Of a stretch of DNA of 64,000 nt, positions 53,160 to 61,979 are shown in pieces. Each line of letters opens with the position of its first letter. Position 1 is the stretch's first letter. Origin of the DNA: Flavobacterium sp. UBA2787. GTDB taxonomy: Bacteria > Bacteroidota > Bacteroidia > Flavobacteriales > Flavobacteriaceae. The stretch covers positions 1 to 64,000 of the forward strand of contig DEHZ01000016.1 in assembly GCA_002352205.1 (NCBI GenBank), in the 5' to 3' direction. The position numbers were made by a program, and so were the translations under genes. The notes beneath the pieces are model-generated. The model was not told where the DNA came from. It did not search any database and worked only from the letters and a program-made list of their open reading frames with translations.

Positions 53160-54311
53160 CTACTCTTTTGAGGAACCATTAGTAATGTTTTGCGTAACTA
53201 AATAAAAAACAGTTACGTTGTTGCCCGATCTTTCTGAAATCTTCTGAATTACATACTTTTCATTTTCATATTGAGCCAAAAGCTGACCTTGGTTTTCAAC
53301 AATTCTTCTGAATTTATTTTTTCGAATATCATGATCCAAAGACATAATGAGTTCTCGTTTTGGAATATAGAAAATTGCTCCTTCAGATTTTTTTATATAA
53401 CATTGTCTACTTGCATTAACCCAACCTTGTTGCTGTTTGTCATACACCCAACCTGCTGAAATTTTATTTAAATTGTCTTGAATTTGATTGTCTGATAATT
53501 CTAAAAAAGCGAATAAGTCTTTAAAAATCACTTCTCGTTCTTCCGTTTTATAAACTTGTTGCAAACTTTCTTTAGAATTGAGAAGCATAATGTTGTGAGG
53601 ATTTTCGCTTGAATAAATAATGTCAACCTGTTGTCCTTTATAAAAATGTTGAAATTGATATGTTGGAATTTCGATTGTTCTGCTGATGACTTTATTCTCT
53701 TTTGTTCTAAATTTTACGGTTATTTCCGCTTCATCGGGTCGTCTTCGTCGGATTCCTCCACCTTCGTAATAATTTCCGTTTACCACTAGTGCTTTTGCTT
53801 CAACTTTGGTTGCAAGTAATGTTTTTTCGGCACCACTTTCGATGAGCCAAGAGATTAAAAAATAGAAAATTACAGCCGGAATAGCTGCTAATAAACCAAA
53901 AAAGGAAAAGAAATTTCCTAAATCGAAATCCAAAGTAGGATTTTCATCAATTTTTTCTGGCTTCCATGAATTGTAAAAAAATATCATACAGTAAAGTCCT
54001 AAACACAATAAAAGTGTTCCGAAAATGGAAAGAATCCCAACGTTTGTAACAATATTTTGTTTTGGAAGTAAAATAAAGAAAACTAAAAGTGTCACTACAG
54101 TTAATGCTGTAGCAGAAAAAAACACAATTCTATTTCTCTTGATGATGAATTCTCTTTTGTATTGAGCGTATAACTTATTGGCTTCTTCTTTAATATGGAT
54201 TATTTCTTCTTCTGATAAATTACTGGAATTTAATAATTTATCAATTTGATAGTTTAAGGCTTTACTTTTTTGTAAATCAAAAACCTTTTGGATAAGCTGG
54301 TTGTTGTTCAT
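53160..54311 (-). CDS. Membrane protein with DUF3592-like domain
   Basis: A 383-residue protein. The N-terminal 60 residues are charged and helical; four hydrophobic segments follow (about 63-83, 90-112, 128-150). Residues about 165-250 form a beta domain (AEITVKFRTKENKVISRTIEIPTYQF...GQQVDIIYSSENPHNIMLL) resembling DUF3592. The C-terminus is soluble. I see no catalytic motif. It starts 11 nt downstream of the pirin stop, which suggests co-transcription with pirin. Function unknown. Confidence 0.65.
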   Translation of the reverse strand: MNNNQLIQKVFDLQKSKALNYQIDKLLNSSNLSEEEIIHIKEEANKLYAQYKREFIIKRNRIVFFSATALTVVTLLVFFILLPKQNIVTNVGILSIFGTLLLCLGLYCMIFFYNSWKPEKIDENPTLDFDLGNFFSFFGLLAAIPAVIFYFLISWLIESGAEKTLLATKVEAKALVVNGNYYEGGGIRRRRPDEAEITVKFRTKENKVISRTIEIPTYQFQHFYKGQQVDIIYSSENPHNIMLLNSKESLQQVYKTEEREVIFKDLFAFLELSDNQIQDNLNKISAGWVYDKQQQGWVNASRQCYIKKSEGAIFYIPKRELIMSLDHDIRKNKFRRIVENQGQLLAQYENEKYVIQKISERSGNNVTVFYLVTQNITNGSSKE

Positions 54312-54322
54312 CTTTTTATGAA

Positions 54323-55201
54323 TTAAAATCCTTCCGGAAGTGGCACATAAGTATCATCATTTTTAACCATTGGAAAGGTTTTATTCTTCCAATTCTCTTT
54401 TGCTTTTTCGATGGTTGATGCATCGGAAGCTACAAAATTCCAAAATATTTGGCGTTCTTGTTCAAACGGTTGTCCGCCAAAAAGAATGATGTGTGAGTTG
54501 GGGTGAATGGTTAATGAACACGCATCTTCCACTTTGGAAACCAGCATATTTCCTTTTTCTACGTGGTTGTCGCAAGCTTGGATGGATCCTTCGACGATGC
54601 AAATTCCGATTTCGCCACGCACTTGTCCGTTGATTTGAAGTTGGTATTCTTCCTTGGTTTTAATTTCCACCATGAACATATCTGAAAAAACAGGAACGGG
54701 AGAAGTTTTTCCGAAAGCGGTTCCGGCTACCAGTTTAAACTGGGTGCTTCCCTCCTGCCACTGCGGTAATTCATTCGAATCAAAATGATGGAATTCGGGT
54801 TGCATAAATTCTTTTTCTTTGGGAAGAGCGACCCAAATTTGATAGCCGTGCATGGTGAAAATGTTTCCGTTTCTGAGTTCTTGAGGCGTTCGTTCGGTGT
54901 GTGTAACGCCACTTCCGGCGACCATCCAATTGACTGATCCGGGTTGGATTTTGACTTTGGTTCCTAAACTGTCTTCGTGCATAACGGCTCCTTCTAACAA
55001 AAAAGTCAGTGTTGCGAGACCGATGTGAGGATGCTGATCGACATCCATGTATTTTTCGGGACCTAATTCTGTTGGTCCCATGTGGTCTATAAAAATAAAC
55101 GGTCCGACCATTCTTTTTTTACGAAAAGGGAGAATTCTGCCAACTAAAAAGTCGCCGATATCGCGACTGCGTTCTTCTATAATTAAATCGATATTTGACA
55201 T
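54323..55201 (-). CDS. Pirin family protein
   Basis: A 292-residue bicupin. The N-terminal cupin holds the iron-binding residues in DQHPHIGLATLTFLLEGAVMHEDSLG (two His) and SGVTHTERTP (His, Glu), the full pirin signature. The C-terminal cupin is degenerate. Bacterial pirins include quercetin dioxygenases and regulatory proteins; which one is unknown here. Its first codons are duplicated as a short remnant at 57843-57872. Confidence 0.92.
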   Translation of the reverse strand: MSNIDLIIEERSRDIGDFLVGRILPFRKKRMVGPFIFIDHMGPTELGPEKYMDVDQHPHIGLATLTFLLEGAVMHEDSLGTKVKIQPGSVNWMVAGSGVTHTERTPQELRNGNIFTMHGYQIWVALPKEKEFMQPEFHHFDSNELPQWQEGSTQFKLVAGTAFGKTSPVPVFSDMFMVEIKTKEEYQLQINGQVRGEIGICIVEGSIQACDNHVEKGNMLVSKVEDACSLTIHPNSHIILFGGQPFEQERQIFWNFVASDASTIEKAKENWKNKTFPMVKNDDTYVPLPEGF

Positions 55202-55245
55202 GATACAAGTTTTTTATAAAAATAAAGAAAAGTTGTGAGATAAAA

Positions 55246-55270
55246 AAAGCTCTATCGAAGTAGAGCTTAT
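55246..55270 (-). terminator. Terminator after LRR protein 1
   Basis: AAGCTCTA (55248-55255) and TAGAGCTT (55261-55268) form an 8-bp stem with TCGAA-type loop and flanking A/T runs, shortly after the stop at 55290. Confidence 0.75.
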
Positions 55271-55289
55271 TAGTATAGAAAATGTGTTT

Positions 55290-57686
55290 TTACTGTTTTA
55301 TGAATTTTGCTGTTGAGCTACCTTTATCAGTAAACACTTTTATAAAATAACTTCCCGATTGTAAGTTTGAAACATTTATCTCACCATTTTCAGCATGAAT
55401 GGTTGTCATTATAATTTGTCCGAGTGTGTTGTAAATGGAAACCGATTTTACATCCATTTCGCTTTTTGTTTTAATGTTTAAAACATCTTTTGCCGGATTT
55501 GGATAGAGTGTGAAATTGGTTTCAAAATCAAAATCTTGATTGCTCAAAGGTTCTTCTATTGTTGTGGAAGTCGTATTAGTTATGATTGGAAAGTTATAAT
55601 CAAAATAAATACTTGCTGTGTTTGTTAATTCATCACCTACTACCAAATTAGATTTCGTTTTAATTTTGAACGCTACATAACCATCGTTATTTTCATCATC
55701 AAAAGGGAGATTGATGTTTTCAAATATGAATTCCACTTTGTTACCATTGATTCTGGTAAAGAAATCATGACTACTACTTTGAGGAATTAGCGTATTTATT
55801 TCAAATTTTGTCGCATCAATTATATCTGCAATTACTACATTTTCGGCAGCAAAAGTTCCTGTATTTTCAAAACGAATGACGTAATGCACATATTCACCAA
55901 CCATTTCGGGGGAAATTGTGTTTCCTTCTAAACAGGTTTTGTCATTTGGATCGTAGGAGTTCACAGCGGTAACCTTTATTTGAGAATGATTATCTGCTGG
56001 TACTTCATCATTTTCAATTGGTAAAATTATCGCATCAAAACCTAAATCATCACCCGCATTTACTGGAGGTGTTTCCATTGGAGAATTTATATTCAAAATT
56101 ATTATGAATTCACGAACTTCTGTTGGCATCAGGTCGAGATAATTCATATTAATAAAATTTGTAGTTTGATTATAACTATTTGGAGAGCAACTCACAAAAT
56201 CCATTAAAGTATTATCATATGTAAATAGAATACTTCCAGATTGTATTTGCGTTCCTTTATTTTTGTAAAGAATTTTAAAAGTAGAATTAAAACCAGGTCT
56301 AGAAGGAGTGATAGGTAAGACAGTAACTTCTAAATCATAATGAATTCCGTTGGGTGTAATACAGAAGTTTTGAATAAAAGGACTTGTTTCGGAAGGGAAA
56401 TCTGTTGATACCGATGTTGGAGTAATAGTATAATAACTTGGGCTTTCTAAAACTGGTGTAATCGAATAACTTCCTTCTTGGATTGGAACTAAATAATTTC
56501 CAGAAGTATTAGTAATTAATGTCCCAGACTCTATTCCATTTGAGATTGTAAAATTCAAATTTGAATAATTTATATCTGAGTCATCACAACCATTATTGTT
56601 ACTGTCATACTTTGTATCTCCTTGTATAGTATAAAATAAACCTCCCGGCACAAAAGAACAGTAAGTATTTGCATGGCAATTTGTATAACCATAATCAATT
56701 ATTTTTTGTTGAACCATTGCTAAATCATTTTCATTTACGCAAACATATTCTAAATTTGGATTTACATCAAAGTTTAGATTATTCCAAAATTGATTGTTAT
56801 TTTTAATATTTAAATATGTTAATTGATTGTTGCTACAATATAAAGTCTCCAAATCAACATTTTGAGAAAAATCTAAACTATTTAATTCATTATTAATACA
56901 ATATAAACCCCTCAAAGCAATATTTTGTGTAACATCTAAGCTAGTTAATTGATTGCCATTACAAAACAAATTTTCCAAAGCTACATTTTGTGTAACATCT
57001 AAGCTAGTTAATTGAATGTTACTACAAGATAAAGTTTCCAAAGCTATGTTTTGTGTAACATCTAAACTAGTTAATTGATTGCTACCACAAGATAAATAAT
57101 CCAAAGCTATATTTTGTGAAATATCTAAACTCGTTAATTGATTTTGATTTAATGATAAAGCTGTCAAAGCTAGATTTTGTGAAACATCTAAACTAGTTAA
57201 TTGATTTTCATTTAATGATAAATAAGTCAGAGCTGTATTTTGTGTAACATCTAAATTAGTTAATTGATTTTTATCATAAAATAAAAATTCTAGTGCTAGA
57301 TTTTGTGAAAGATCTAAACTAGTTATTAGATTTTGATTTAATGATAAAAAAGTCAAAGCTGTATTTTGTGTAATATCTAAGCTGGTTAATTGATTAGTAG
57401 AACATTTTAAACTTGTAAGATTTATAAATGCCTCAATTCCCGTCATATCTTGTATATTAGAGTAACTCACATCGAGTTCAAAGACATTTAGAGCTTCATT
57501 TTCCTGTATTTCCCCGTCATTATTAATATCTATCTTAATGTATTGACCATCAGTATCTAACGCAATATTATTAGATGAACTTGCCTGCAACAACTTCGCT
57601 TTAAAATTCGCATCAGGAATATTAATAATCTGAGCATTACCAATAAAAAAAGAAATAAATAAAACTAAAGTGTAAATTTTCTTCAT
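55290..57686 (-). CDS. LRR protein with T9SS sorting domain, copy 1
   Basis: A 798-residue secreted protein: signal peptide ending FIGNAQ, a head with IINIPDANFKAKLL, about ten leucine-rich repeats of 21 residues with pattern LTSLDVTQNxALxxLSCxxNQ (about 75-300), an SdrD-like NGCDDSD repeat region, DUF11-type beta modules including DPNDKTCLEG, and a type A T9SS sorting domain (YPNPAKDVLNIK...GSYFIKVFTDKG...KFIKQ, last about 75 residues). It is probably exported through the type IX system and kept on the surface, where LRRs could bind protein or glycan. The ATG at 57686 gives the signal peptide. Confidence 0.9.
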   Translation of the reverse strand: MKKIYTLVLFISFFIGNAQIINIPDANFKAKLLQASSSNNIALDTDGQYIKIDINNDGEIQENEALNVFELDVSYSNIQDMTGIEAFINLTSLKCSTNQLTSLDITQNTALTFLSLNQNLITSLDLSQNLALEFLFYDKNQLTNLDVTQNTALTYLSLNENQLTSLDVSQNLALTALSLNQNQLTSLDISQNIALDYLSCGSNQLTSLDVTQNIALETLSCSNIQLTSLDVTQNVALENLFCNGNQLTSLDVTQNIALRGLYCINNELNSLDFSQNVDLETLYCSNNQLTYLNIKNNNQFWNNLNFDVNPNLEYVCVNENDLAMVQQKIIDYGYTNCHANTYCSFVPGGLFYTIQGDTKYDSNNNGCDDSDINYSNLNFTISNGIESGTLITNTSGNYLVPIQEGSYSITPVLESPSYYTITPTSVSTDFPSETSPFIQNFCITPNGIHYDLEVTVLPITPSRPGFNSTFKILYKNKGTQIQSGSILFTYDNTLMDFVSCSPNSYNQTTNFINMNYLDLMPTEVREFIIILNINSPMETPPVNAGDDLGFDAIILPIENDEVPADNHSQIKVTAVNSYDPNDKTCLEGNTISPEMVGEYVHYVIRFENTGTFAAENVVIADIIDATKFEINTLIPQSSSHDFFTRINGNKVEFIFENINLPFDDENNDGYVAFKIKTKSNLVVGDELTNTASIYFDYNFPIITNTTSTTIEEPLSNQDFDFETNFTLYPNPAKDVLNIKTKSEMDVKSVSIYNTLGQIIMTTIHAENGEINVSNLQSGSYFIKVFTDKGSSTAKFIKQ

Positions 57687-57703
57687 AAAAAGTAATTGAA
57701 AAT

Positions 57704-57711
57704 CAAATATA
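57704..57711 (-). promoter_or_regulatory. -7 promoter element of LRR protein 1
   Basis: TATATTTG on the minus strand, 18 nt upstream of the ATG at 57686. The same element and spacing occur for copy 2 at 60650. Confidence 0.55.
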
Positions 57712-57717
57712 TAAAAA

Positions 57718-57745
57718 AAGTCTTTCAAAAAATGGAAAGACTTTA
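57718..57745 (-). terminator. Hairpin with T-run upstream of LRR protein 1
   Basis: AAAGTCTTTC and GAAAGACTTT form a stem followed by T residues on the minus strand, just upstream of the -7 element. It would end read-through from genes to the right. A homologous hairpin lies at 60662-60690. Confidence 0.6.
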
Positions 57746-57773
57746 ACAATTGTATTAAAATAATATTTAGATA

Positions 57774-57835
57774 ACAATCCCAATACTTCTTTTACTTTTC
57801 TACCAATTTCAGCCAATGAATCAACTAGATGAATC
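57774..57835 (-). pseudogene. Remnant of the sucD 3' end
   Basis: The minus strand translates in one frame to IHLVDSLAEIGRKVKEVLG, which matches the SucD C-terminus ([18 protein letters not shown], gene at 61980) at all but four positions. The copy is only about 60 nt, has no start and no stop in place, and is therefore a scar of a duplication. Confidence 0.8.
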
Positions 57836-57842
57836 TAGCTAG

Positions 57843-57872
57843 ATTATTCTATAATTAAATTAATGTTTGCCA
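57843..57872 (-). pseudogene. Remnant of the pirin gene 5' end
   Basis: On the minus strand it reads ATG then ANINLIIE followed by a stop, corresponding to MSNIDLIIEE of pirin (55201). The nucleotide match TTCTATAATTAAAT...TTTG.CAT continues upstream into the pirin leader. Together with the sucD remnant it marks a duplication junction. Confidence 0.75.
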
Positions 57873-57910
57873 TTTGGAGTTTTTTATAAATTACAAAAAA
57901 TTATGGAAAT

Positions 57911-57943
57911 AAAAAAAAGCCCTATCGAAGTAGAGCCTTTTTG
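57911..57943 (-). terminator. Terminator after LRR protein 2
   Basis: AAGCCCTA and TAGAGCC with loop TCGAAG form a stem homologous to the one at 55246, with T-runs. Confidence 0.7.
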
Positions 57944-57959
57944 TATAGAACATGCGTTT

Positions 57960-60632
57960 TTATTGTTTAATGAATTTTGCTGTTGAGCTACCTTTATCTG
58001 TAAACACTTTTATAAAATAACTTCCAGTTTGTAAGTTTGAAACATTTATCTCACCATTTTCAGCATGAATGGTTGTCATTATAATTTGTCCGAGTGTGTT
58101 GTATGTGGAAACCGATTTTACATCCATTTCATTTTTAACCTTAATATTTAAAACATCTTTTGCCGGATTTGGATACAATATAAAATTAGTTTCAAAATCA
58201 AAATCTTGATTACTTAAAGGTTCTTCTACTGTTGTGGAAGTTGTATTGGTTATGATTGGAAAGTTATAATCAAAATAAATACTTGCTGTGTTTGTTAATT
58301 CATCACCTAAAACCAAATTTGGTTTCGTTTTAATTTTGAAAGCCACATAACCATCGTTATTTTCATCATCAAAAGGAAGGTTGATGTTTTCAAATATGAA
58401 TTCAACTTTATTACCATTAATTCTGGCAAAGAAATTGTGACTGCTACTTTGTGGAATTAATGTATTAATTTCAAATTTTGTCGCATCAATAACGTCAGCA
58501 ATTACAACATTTTCGGCAGCAAATGTTCCTGTGTTTTCAAAACGGATGACATAATGCACGTATTCACCAACCATTTCGGGGGAAATTGTGTTTCCTTCTA
58601 AACACGTTTTATCGTTTGGATCGTAGGAGTTAACTACTGTTTGGTTTAACGTAAATGTATTGTCATTTGGTGTTTCATCCGTTGCACTAGCAATAGTAGC
58701 AGTATAAACTAAAACATCACCATCATTTACCGCAGGGATTTCCATTGGCGAATTGATATTGAAAATTAAACCAATTTCTCTGGTTTCAAAAGGATTTAAG
58801 GCAGTAAAATTCCAATTTAAAGTGTTTGTTCCTGAACCATCAACTGATGGAATTGATGAAAGAATATCCATTATTGTATCATCAAAACTAAATGTTAGAG
58901 TTCCATTTGCCACTTGATTTCCTTTGTTTTTATAAATAACTTTATATTCAGCATCAAATCCGGGACGAGCCACTTCAATTGGAATGATTGATATTTCTAA
59001 ATCATTTTTTATGCCATTGGGAGTGATACAAAAATCTTGTGTGAATGGACTGGTTGTAGTTGGAAAAGTAACACTTGCAGAAGTTGGCGAAATGATAAAG
59101 TCGTTTGGGTTTTCTAAAACAGGAGTAATTACGTGAGTTCCTGATTGAACATCATAGGTATAATCACCAGATTCATCAGGAATAAAAGAACCACTTAATG
59201 CACCGGAAGTAATGGTAAATTTCTGATTAGGCATAATAATATCTAAATCATCACAACCATTATTGTTACTATCATACTTTGTATTTCCTTGTATAGTGTA
59301 AAATAATCCTCCTGGCACAAATGAACAATAACTATTTACATGGCAATTGGCATAACCATAATTACTAATATTTTGCTGAACTAATGCTATATCATCTTCA
59401 TCTGCACAAATATATTCTAAATTTGGATTATCATTAAAATCTAACAATATCCAATCTAATTGATTGTTATTTTTTAAAAATAAAGTTGATAACTGATTAT
59501 TTTTACATATTAAAACATCTAATAATGGATATTGAGTAACATCTAGTGTTGTTAAGGGAATATCTGAACAATTTAAACCACTTAATAGTAAATTTTGAGA
59601 AAAATCTAAAGTTGATAATTGATTAGCAGAACAATCTATTGACTGTAAATTTAAATTTTGCGTTATATCTAAAGTTGTTAACTGATTACTAGGACAATTT
59701 ACTGACAGTAAATTTAAATTTTGCGTTAGATCTAAAGTTGTTAATTGATTAGAGCCGCAACTTAATTCATTTAAACCAACACTCTGTGAAACATTTAAAG
59801 ATGATAATTGATTAGAGGAACATTCTAAATAGCTCAAAATAATATTATTTGATGTATCCAACGTTGTCAATAGATTGTTTTCACATTTTAAATTAAATAA
59901 CATACTATTTTGCGATACATCCAAATTTGTTATTTGATTATTAGCACAACCCAAATCACGTAACATAGGATTTTGAGAAATATCTAATGTAGATAATTGA
60001 TTAAGTGAACAAAAAAGTTGCTTTAATTGTTGATTTTGTGAAACATCTAAATTTGTTAATTGATTACCTGAACAAAATAGAATTTCTAATTCTTGATTTT
60101 GAGATACATCTAAAGTTGTCAATTGATTATTGAAACATGTTAACTCTACTAAACTTTGATTATGAGATACATCTAAAGTTGTCAAATGATTATCAAAGCA
60201 AGTTAGCGAAGTAAGTTGTGGATTTAGTGAAACATTGAGTGTTTCCAATTGATTAAAACAACAATCCAGTTCTTTTAAATTTAAATTTTGAGAAATGTTG
60301 AGAAATTCTAAGTCATTAATTGCACAAATTAAATATTCTAAAGCTGAAAAGGAGCTAATTCCATCTAGGCTATTAATGTTTGAATTTCGAACATTTAAAT
60401 ATTTAATACCGCTAACTTCACTAACTTCAATTTCACCATTATTATTTGTATCAATTTTAATATAACTTTCAATATAACCATTAGCATTAGGTGTTTGTGT
60501 TGACGCAATCTGATTACTCGGACTTGCCTCCAGCAACTTTGCCTTAAAATTAGCATCAGGAATATTAATTATTTGAGCATTACCAATAAAAAAAGTAGTG
60601 ACAAATAAAGCTAAAGTGTAAATTTCTTTCAT
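57960..60632 (-). CDS. LRR protein with T9SS sorting domain, copy 2
   Basis: An 890-residue paralog of the protein at 55290 with the same order: signal peptide ending FIGNAQ, head domain, about fourteen LRRs of 21 residues (LTTLDVSQNxxLxxLxCxxNQ), SdrD-like region, DUF11-type modules and the T9SS type A sorting domain. From DPNDKTCLEG to the end (about 225 residues) it is almost identical to copy 1, whereas the LRR part has diverged and gained repeats. The ATG at 60632 was chosen for the signal peptide. Confidence 0.9.
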   Translation of the reverse strand: MKEIYTLALFVTTFFIGNAQIINIPDANFKAKLLEASPSNQIASTQTPNANGYIESYIKIDTNNNGEIEVSEVSGIKYLNVRNSNINSLDGISSFSALEYLICAINDLEFLNISQNLNLKELDCCFNQLETLNVSLNPQLTSLTCFDNHLTTLDVSHNQSLVELTCFNNQLTTLDVSQNQELEILFCSGNQLTNLDVSQNQQLKQLFCSLNQLSTLDISQNPMLRDLGCANNQITNLDVSQNSMLFNLKCENNLLTTLDTSNNIILSYLECSSNQLSSLNVSQSVGLNELSCGSNQLTTLDLTQNLNLLSVNCPSNQLTTLDITQNLNLQSIDCSANQLSTLDFSQNLLLSGLNCSDIPLTTLDVTQYPLLDVLICKNNQLSTLFLKNNNQLDWILLDFNDNPNLEYICADEDDIALVQQNISNYGYANCHVNSYCSFVPGGLFYTIQGNTKYDSNNNGCDDLDIIMPNQKFTITSGALSGSFIPDESGDYTYDVQSGTHVITPVLENPNDFIISPTSASVTFPTTTSPFTQDFCITPNGIKNDLEISIIPIEVARPGFDAEYKVIYKNKGNQVANGTLTFSFDDTIMDILSSIPSVDGSGTNTLNWNFTALNPFETREIGLIFNINSPMEIPAVNDGDVLVYTATIASATDETPNDNTFTLNQTVVNSYDPNDKTCLEGNTISPEMVGEYVHYVIRFENTGTFAAENVVIADVIDATKFEINTLIPQSSSHNFFARINGNKVEFIFENINLPFDDENNDGYVAFKIKTKPNLVLGDELTNTASIYFDYNFPIITNTTSTTVEEPLSNQDFDFETNFILYPNPAKDVLNIKVKNEMDVKSVSTYNTLGQIIMTTIHAENGEINVSNLQTGSYFIKVFTDKGSSTAKFIKQ

Positions 60633-60649
60633 AAAAAGTAATTGAAAAT

Positions 60650-60657
60650 CAAATATA
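60650..60657 (-). promoter_or_regulatory. -7 promoter element of LRR protein 2
   Basis: TATATTTG on the minus strand, 18 nt upstream of the ATG at 60632. Confidence 0.55.
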
Positions 60658-60661
60658 TAAA

Positions 60662-60690
60662 AAATGTCTTTCAAAAAACGGAAAGACTTA
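60662..60690 (-). terminator. Hairpin upstream of LRR protein 2
   Basis: GTCTTTC and GAAAGAC form a stem homologous to 57718-57745 but with a weaker T-run; it may end transcription from the DUF1697 gene. Confidence 0.5.
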
Positions 60691-60760
60691 AGCATCTTTA
60701 ATTATTTAACAGTAAAGTTAAAACCCGACTACTTGAACTATCAAATGTAAATCTCATCCC

Positions 60761-60795
60761 CTTTTAACTTTATAAACTTTTAACCTTTTAACCTC
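60761..60795. repeat. Word-like repeat between LRR 2 and DUF1697 genes
   Basis: CTTTTAAC is reiterated with small changes. It has the same character as the repeats at 14626, 29890 and 33482. Confidence 0.4.
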
Positions 60796-60798
60796 TTC

Positions 60799-61332
60799 CT
60801 AAAACAACTCAATCAACTTATTCACTGTATTCCAATTTCGGGTTGTGGCAATTACATTTAACTTTTTTTCAATGTATTTTTGAGTCAGTTTTGTATTTCC
60901 TGCACCTGTTTCTAATTTCATATAGATTCTGTTTCCATCTATAAAGGCTTCGTCGGGTTTGAATTGACTTATTTTTAATTCGTTCAAAAAAGTATTGTTT
61001 AATTCTTTTGAAATAAAGGCAACGTATAGTTTTTTAGTATCAACCTCCTTTTCTTTTAAAAACGGATTATTAGTCAGGCATTTTTCTAAATCAGCTTTAC
61101 TAATTACTATAACCGGAACATCGAAACCAAGGTGTTTCGCTATTTCTTGTTTGATGGTAAAACCAACACTATGCGAATTTTCATCTTCCGATTCTAAAAA
61201 AACATTTCCGGATTGAACATAGGTTTCTACATTTTGAAATCCACTATTTTCAAGGATGGTTTTGAGAGCATCCATTTTAATCATGTTGTGACCGGATACG
61301 TTGATGCCTCTTAATAGTGCTAAGTGTTTCAT
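60799..61332 (-). CDS. DUF1697 domain protein
   Basis: A 177-residue cytoplasmic protein of the DUF1697 family. The N-terminal MKHLALLRGINVSGHNMIKMDAL and YVQSGNVFLES are diagnostic, as is the C-terminal TTRNWNTVNKLIEL. Function unknown. ATG at 61332 is the family start; the frame upstream has no similarity. It lies between LRR copy 2 and a GIY-YIG-like gene, with a terminator at 61421 upstream. Confidence 0.9.
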   Translation of the reverse strand: MKHLALLRGINVSGHNMIKMDALKTILENSGFQNVETYVQSGNVFLESEDENSHSVGFTIKQEIAKHLGFDVPVIVISKADLEKCLTNNPFLKEKEVDTKKLYVAFISKELNNTFLNELKISQFKPDEAFIDGNRIYMKLETGAGNTKLTQKYIEKKLNVIATTRNWNTVNKLIELF

Positions 61333-61420
61333 TTGAATTGTTTGTAGATTTATTAAAAATAGTAATTCTATTTTTAAATTTGATATGAAATTAATGGATT
61401 TTGTCAAGCTGATTTAAACA

Positions 61421-61452
61421 AAAAAAGTTTTCTTACTCAGAAAACCTTTTAT
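61421..61452 (-). terminator. Terminator after the gene at 61471
   Basis: AAAAGGTTTTC and GAAAACTTTT (minus strand) form a 10-bp stem with one bulge and T-run. Confidence 0.7.
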
Positions 61453-61470
61453 CAATTTTGACTAAATCTT

Positions 61471-61899
61471 TTAAAAAGCCACATTCCACCTCGGTAACTT
61501 TCCATTTTCCTTTAAAAATAATTGCAAAATCTGAGCTTCCGCAAAAGTTGGAATAACTTTGGTTTTGTTGTTATAGGTTTCATACCAAAACACTTCCACT
61601 GCTTCTATTTTTTCTAGTTGTAATTGTGTTTTCCAAGAATATTTACGAGCGGTTTTAGCAAATTGATGTCCGTTTACGATTTTATCATACAAGCCTCCGT
61701 TTTTGGTTTTCAAAGTTCCATCATTTTGAACTGTTCCGGTAGAACCAACCATGATTAATTCTTTATTCTCTTCTTGAATAGCATAAACCAAAAAAACGCC
61801 ACTGGCATCATTTGGTGCATTGCAAACCATTTCCAAATCATCGTTTGATGAAAATTGAAAACTTCCACTATTTTTAAATTTGCTTACTTCTTTATACAT
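61471..61899 (-). CDS. Small protein with GIY-YIG-like pattern
   Basis: A 142-residue soluble protein. GVFLVYAIQEENKELIMVGSTG recalls the GIY-YIG fold, with Tyr and a VGSTG in place of YIGST, and FAEAQILQLFLKENGKLPRWN supplies a conserved Glu near the C-terminus. Catalytic Arg is not obvious, so nuclease activity is uncertain. It is a single gene between two terminators. The family is my inference. Confidence 0.5.
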   Translation of the reverse strand: MYKEVSKFKNSGSFQFSSNDDLEMVCNAPNDASGVFLVYAIQEENKELIMVGSTGTVQNDGTLKTKNGGLYDKIVNGHQFAKTARKYSWKTQLQLEKIEAVEVFWYETYNNKTKVIPTFAEAQILQLFLKENGKLPRWNVAF

Positions 61900-61930
61900 T
61901 TTTATTCTTCTATTTTATATTGAAAAAAAA

Positions 61931-61954
61931 TAAGCCCTGACTAATCAAGGCTTA
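61931..61954 (-). terminator. Terminator after sucD
   Basis: AAGCCCTGA (61932-61940) and TCAAGGCTT (61945-61953) form a 9-bp stem with one mismatch and flanking A/T runs. Confidence 0.75.
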
Positions 61955-61979
61955 TCATAACTTTATATTTTTTGGATGA

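Noticed and set aside
55290-60632. CRISPR-like array from regular repeats
   Set aside because: The regular 63-bp spacing is in frame and encodes leucine-rich repeats; there are no spacers of unrelated sequence or cas genes.
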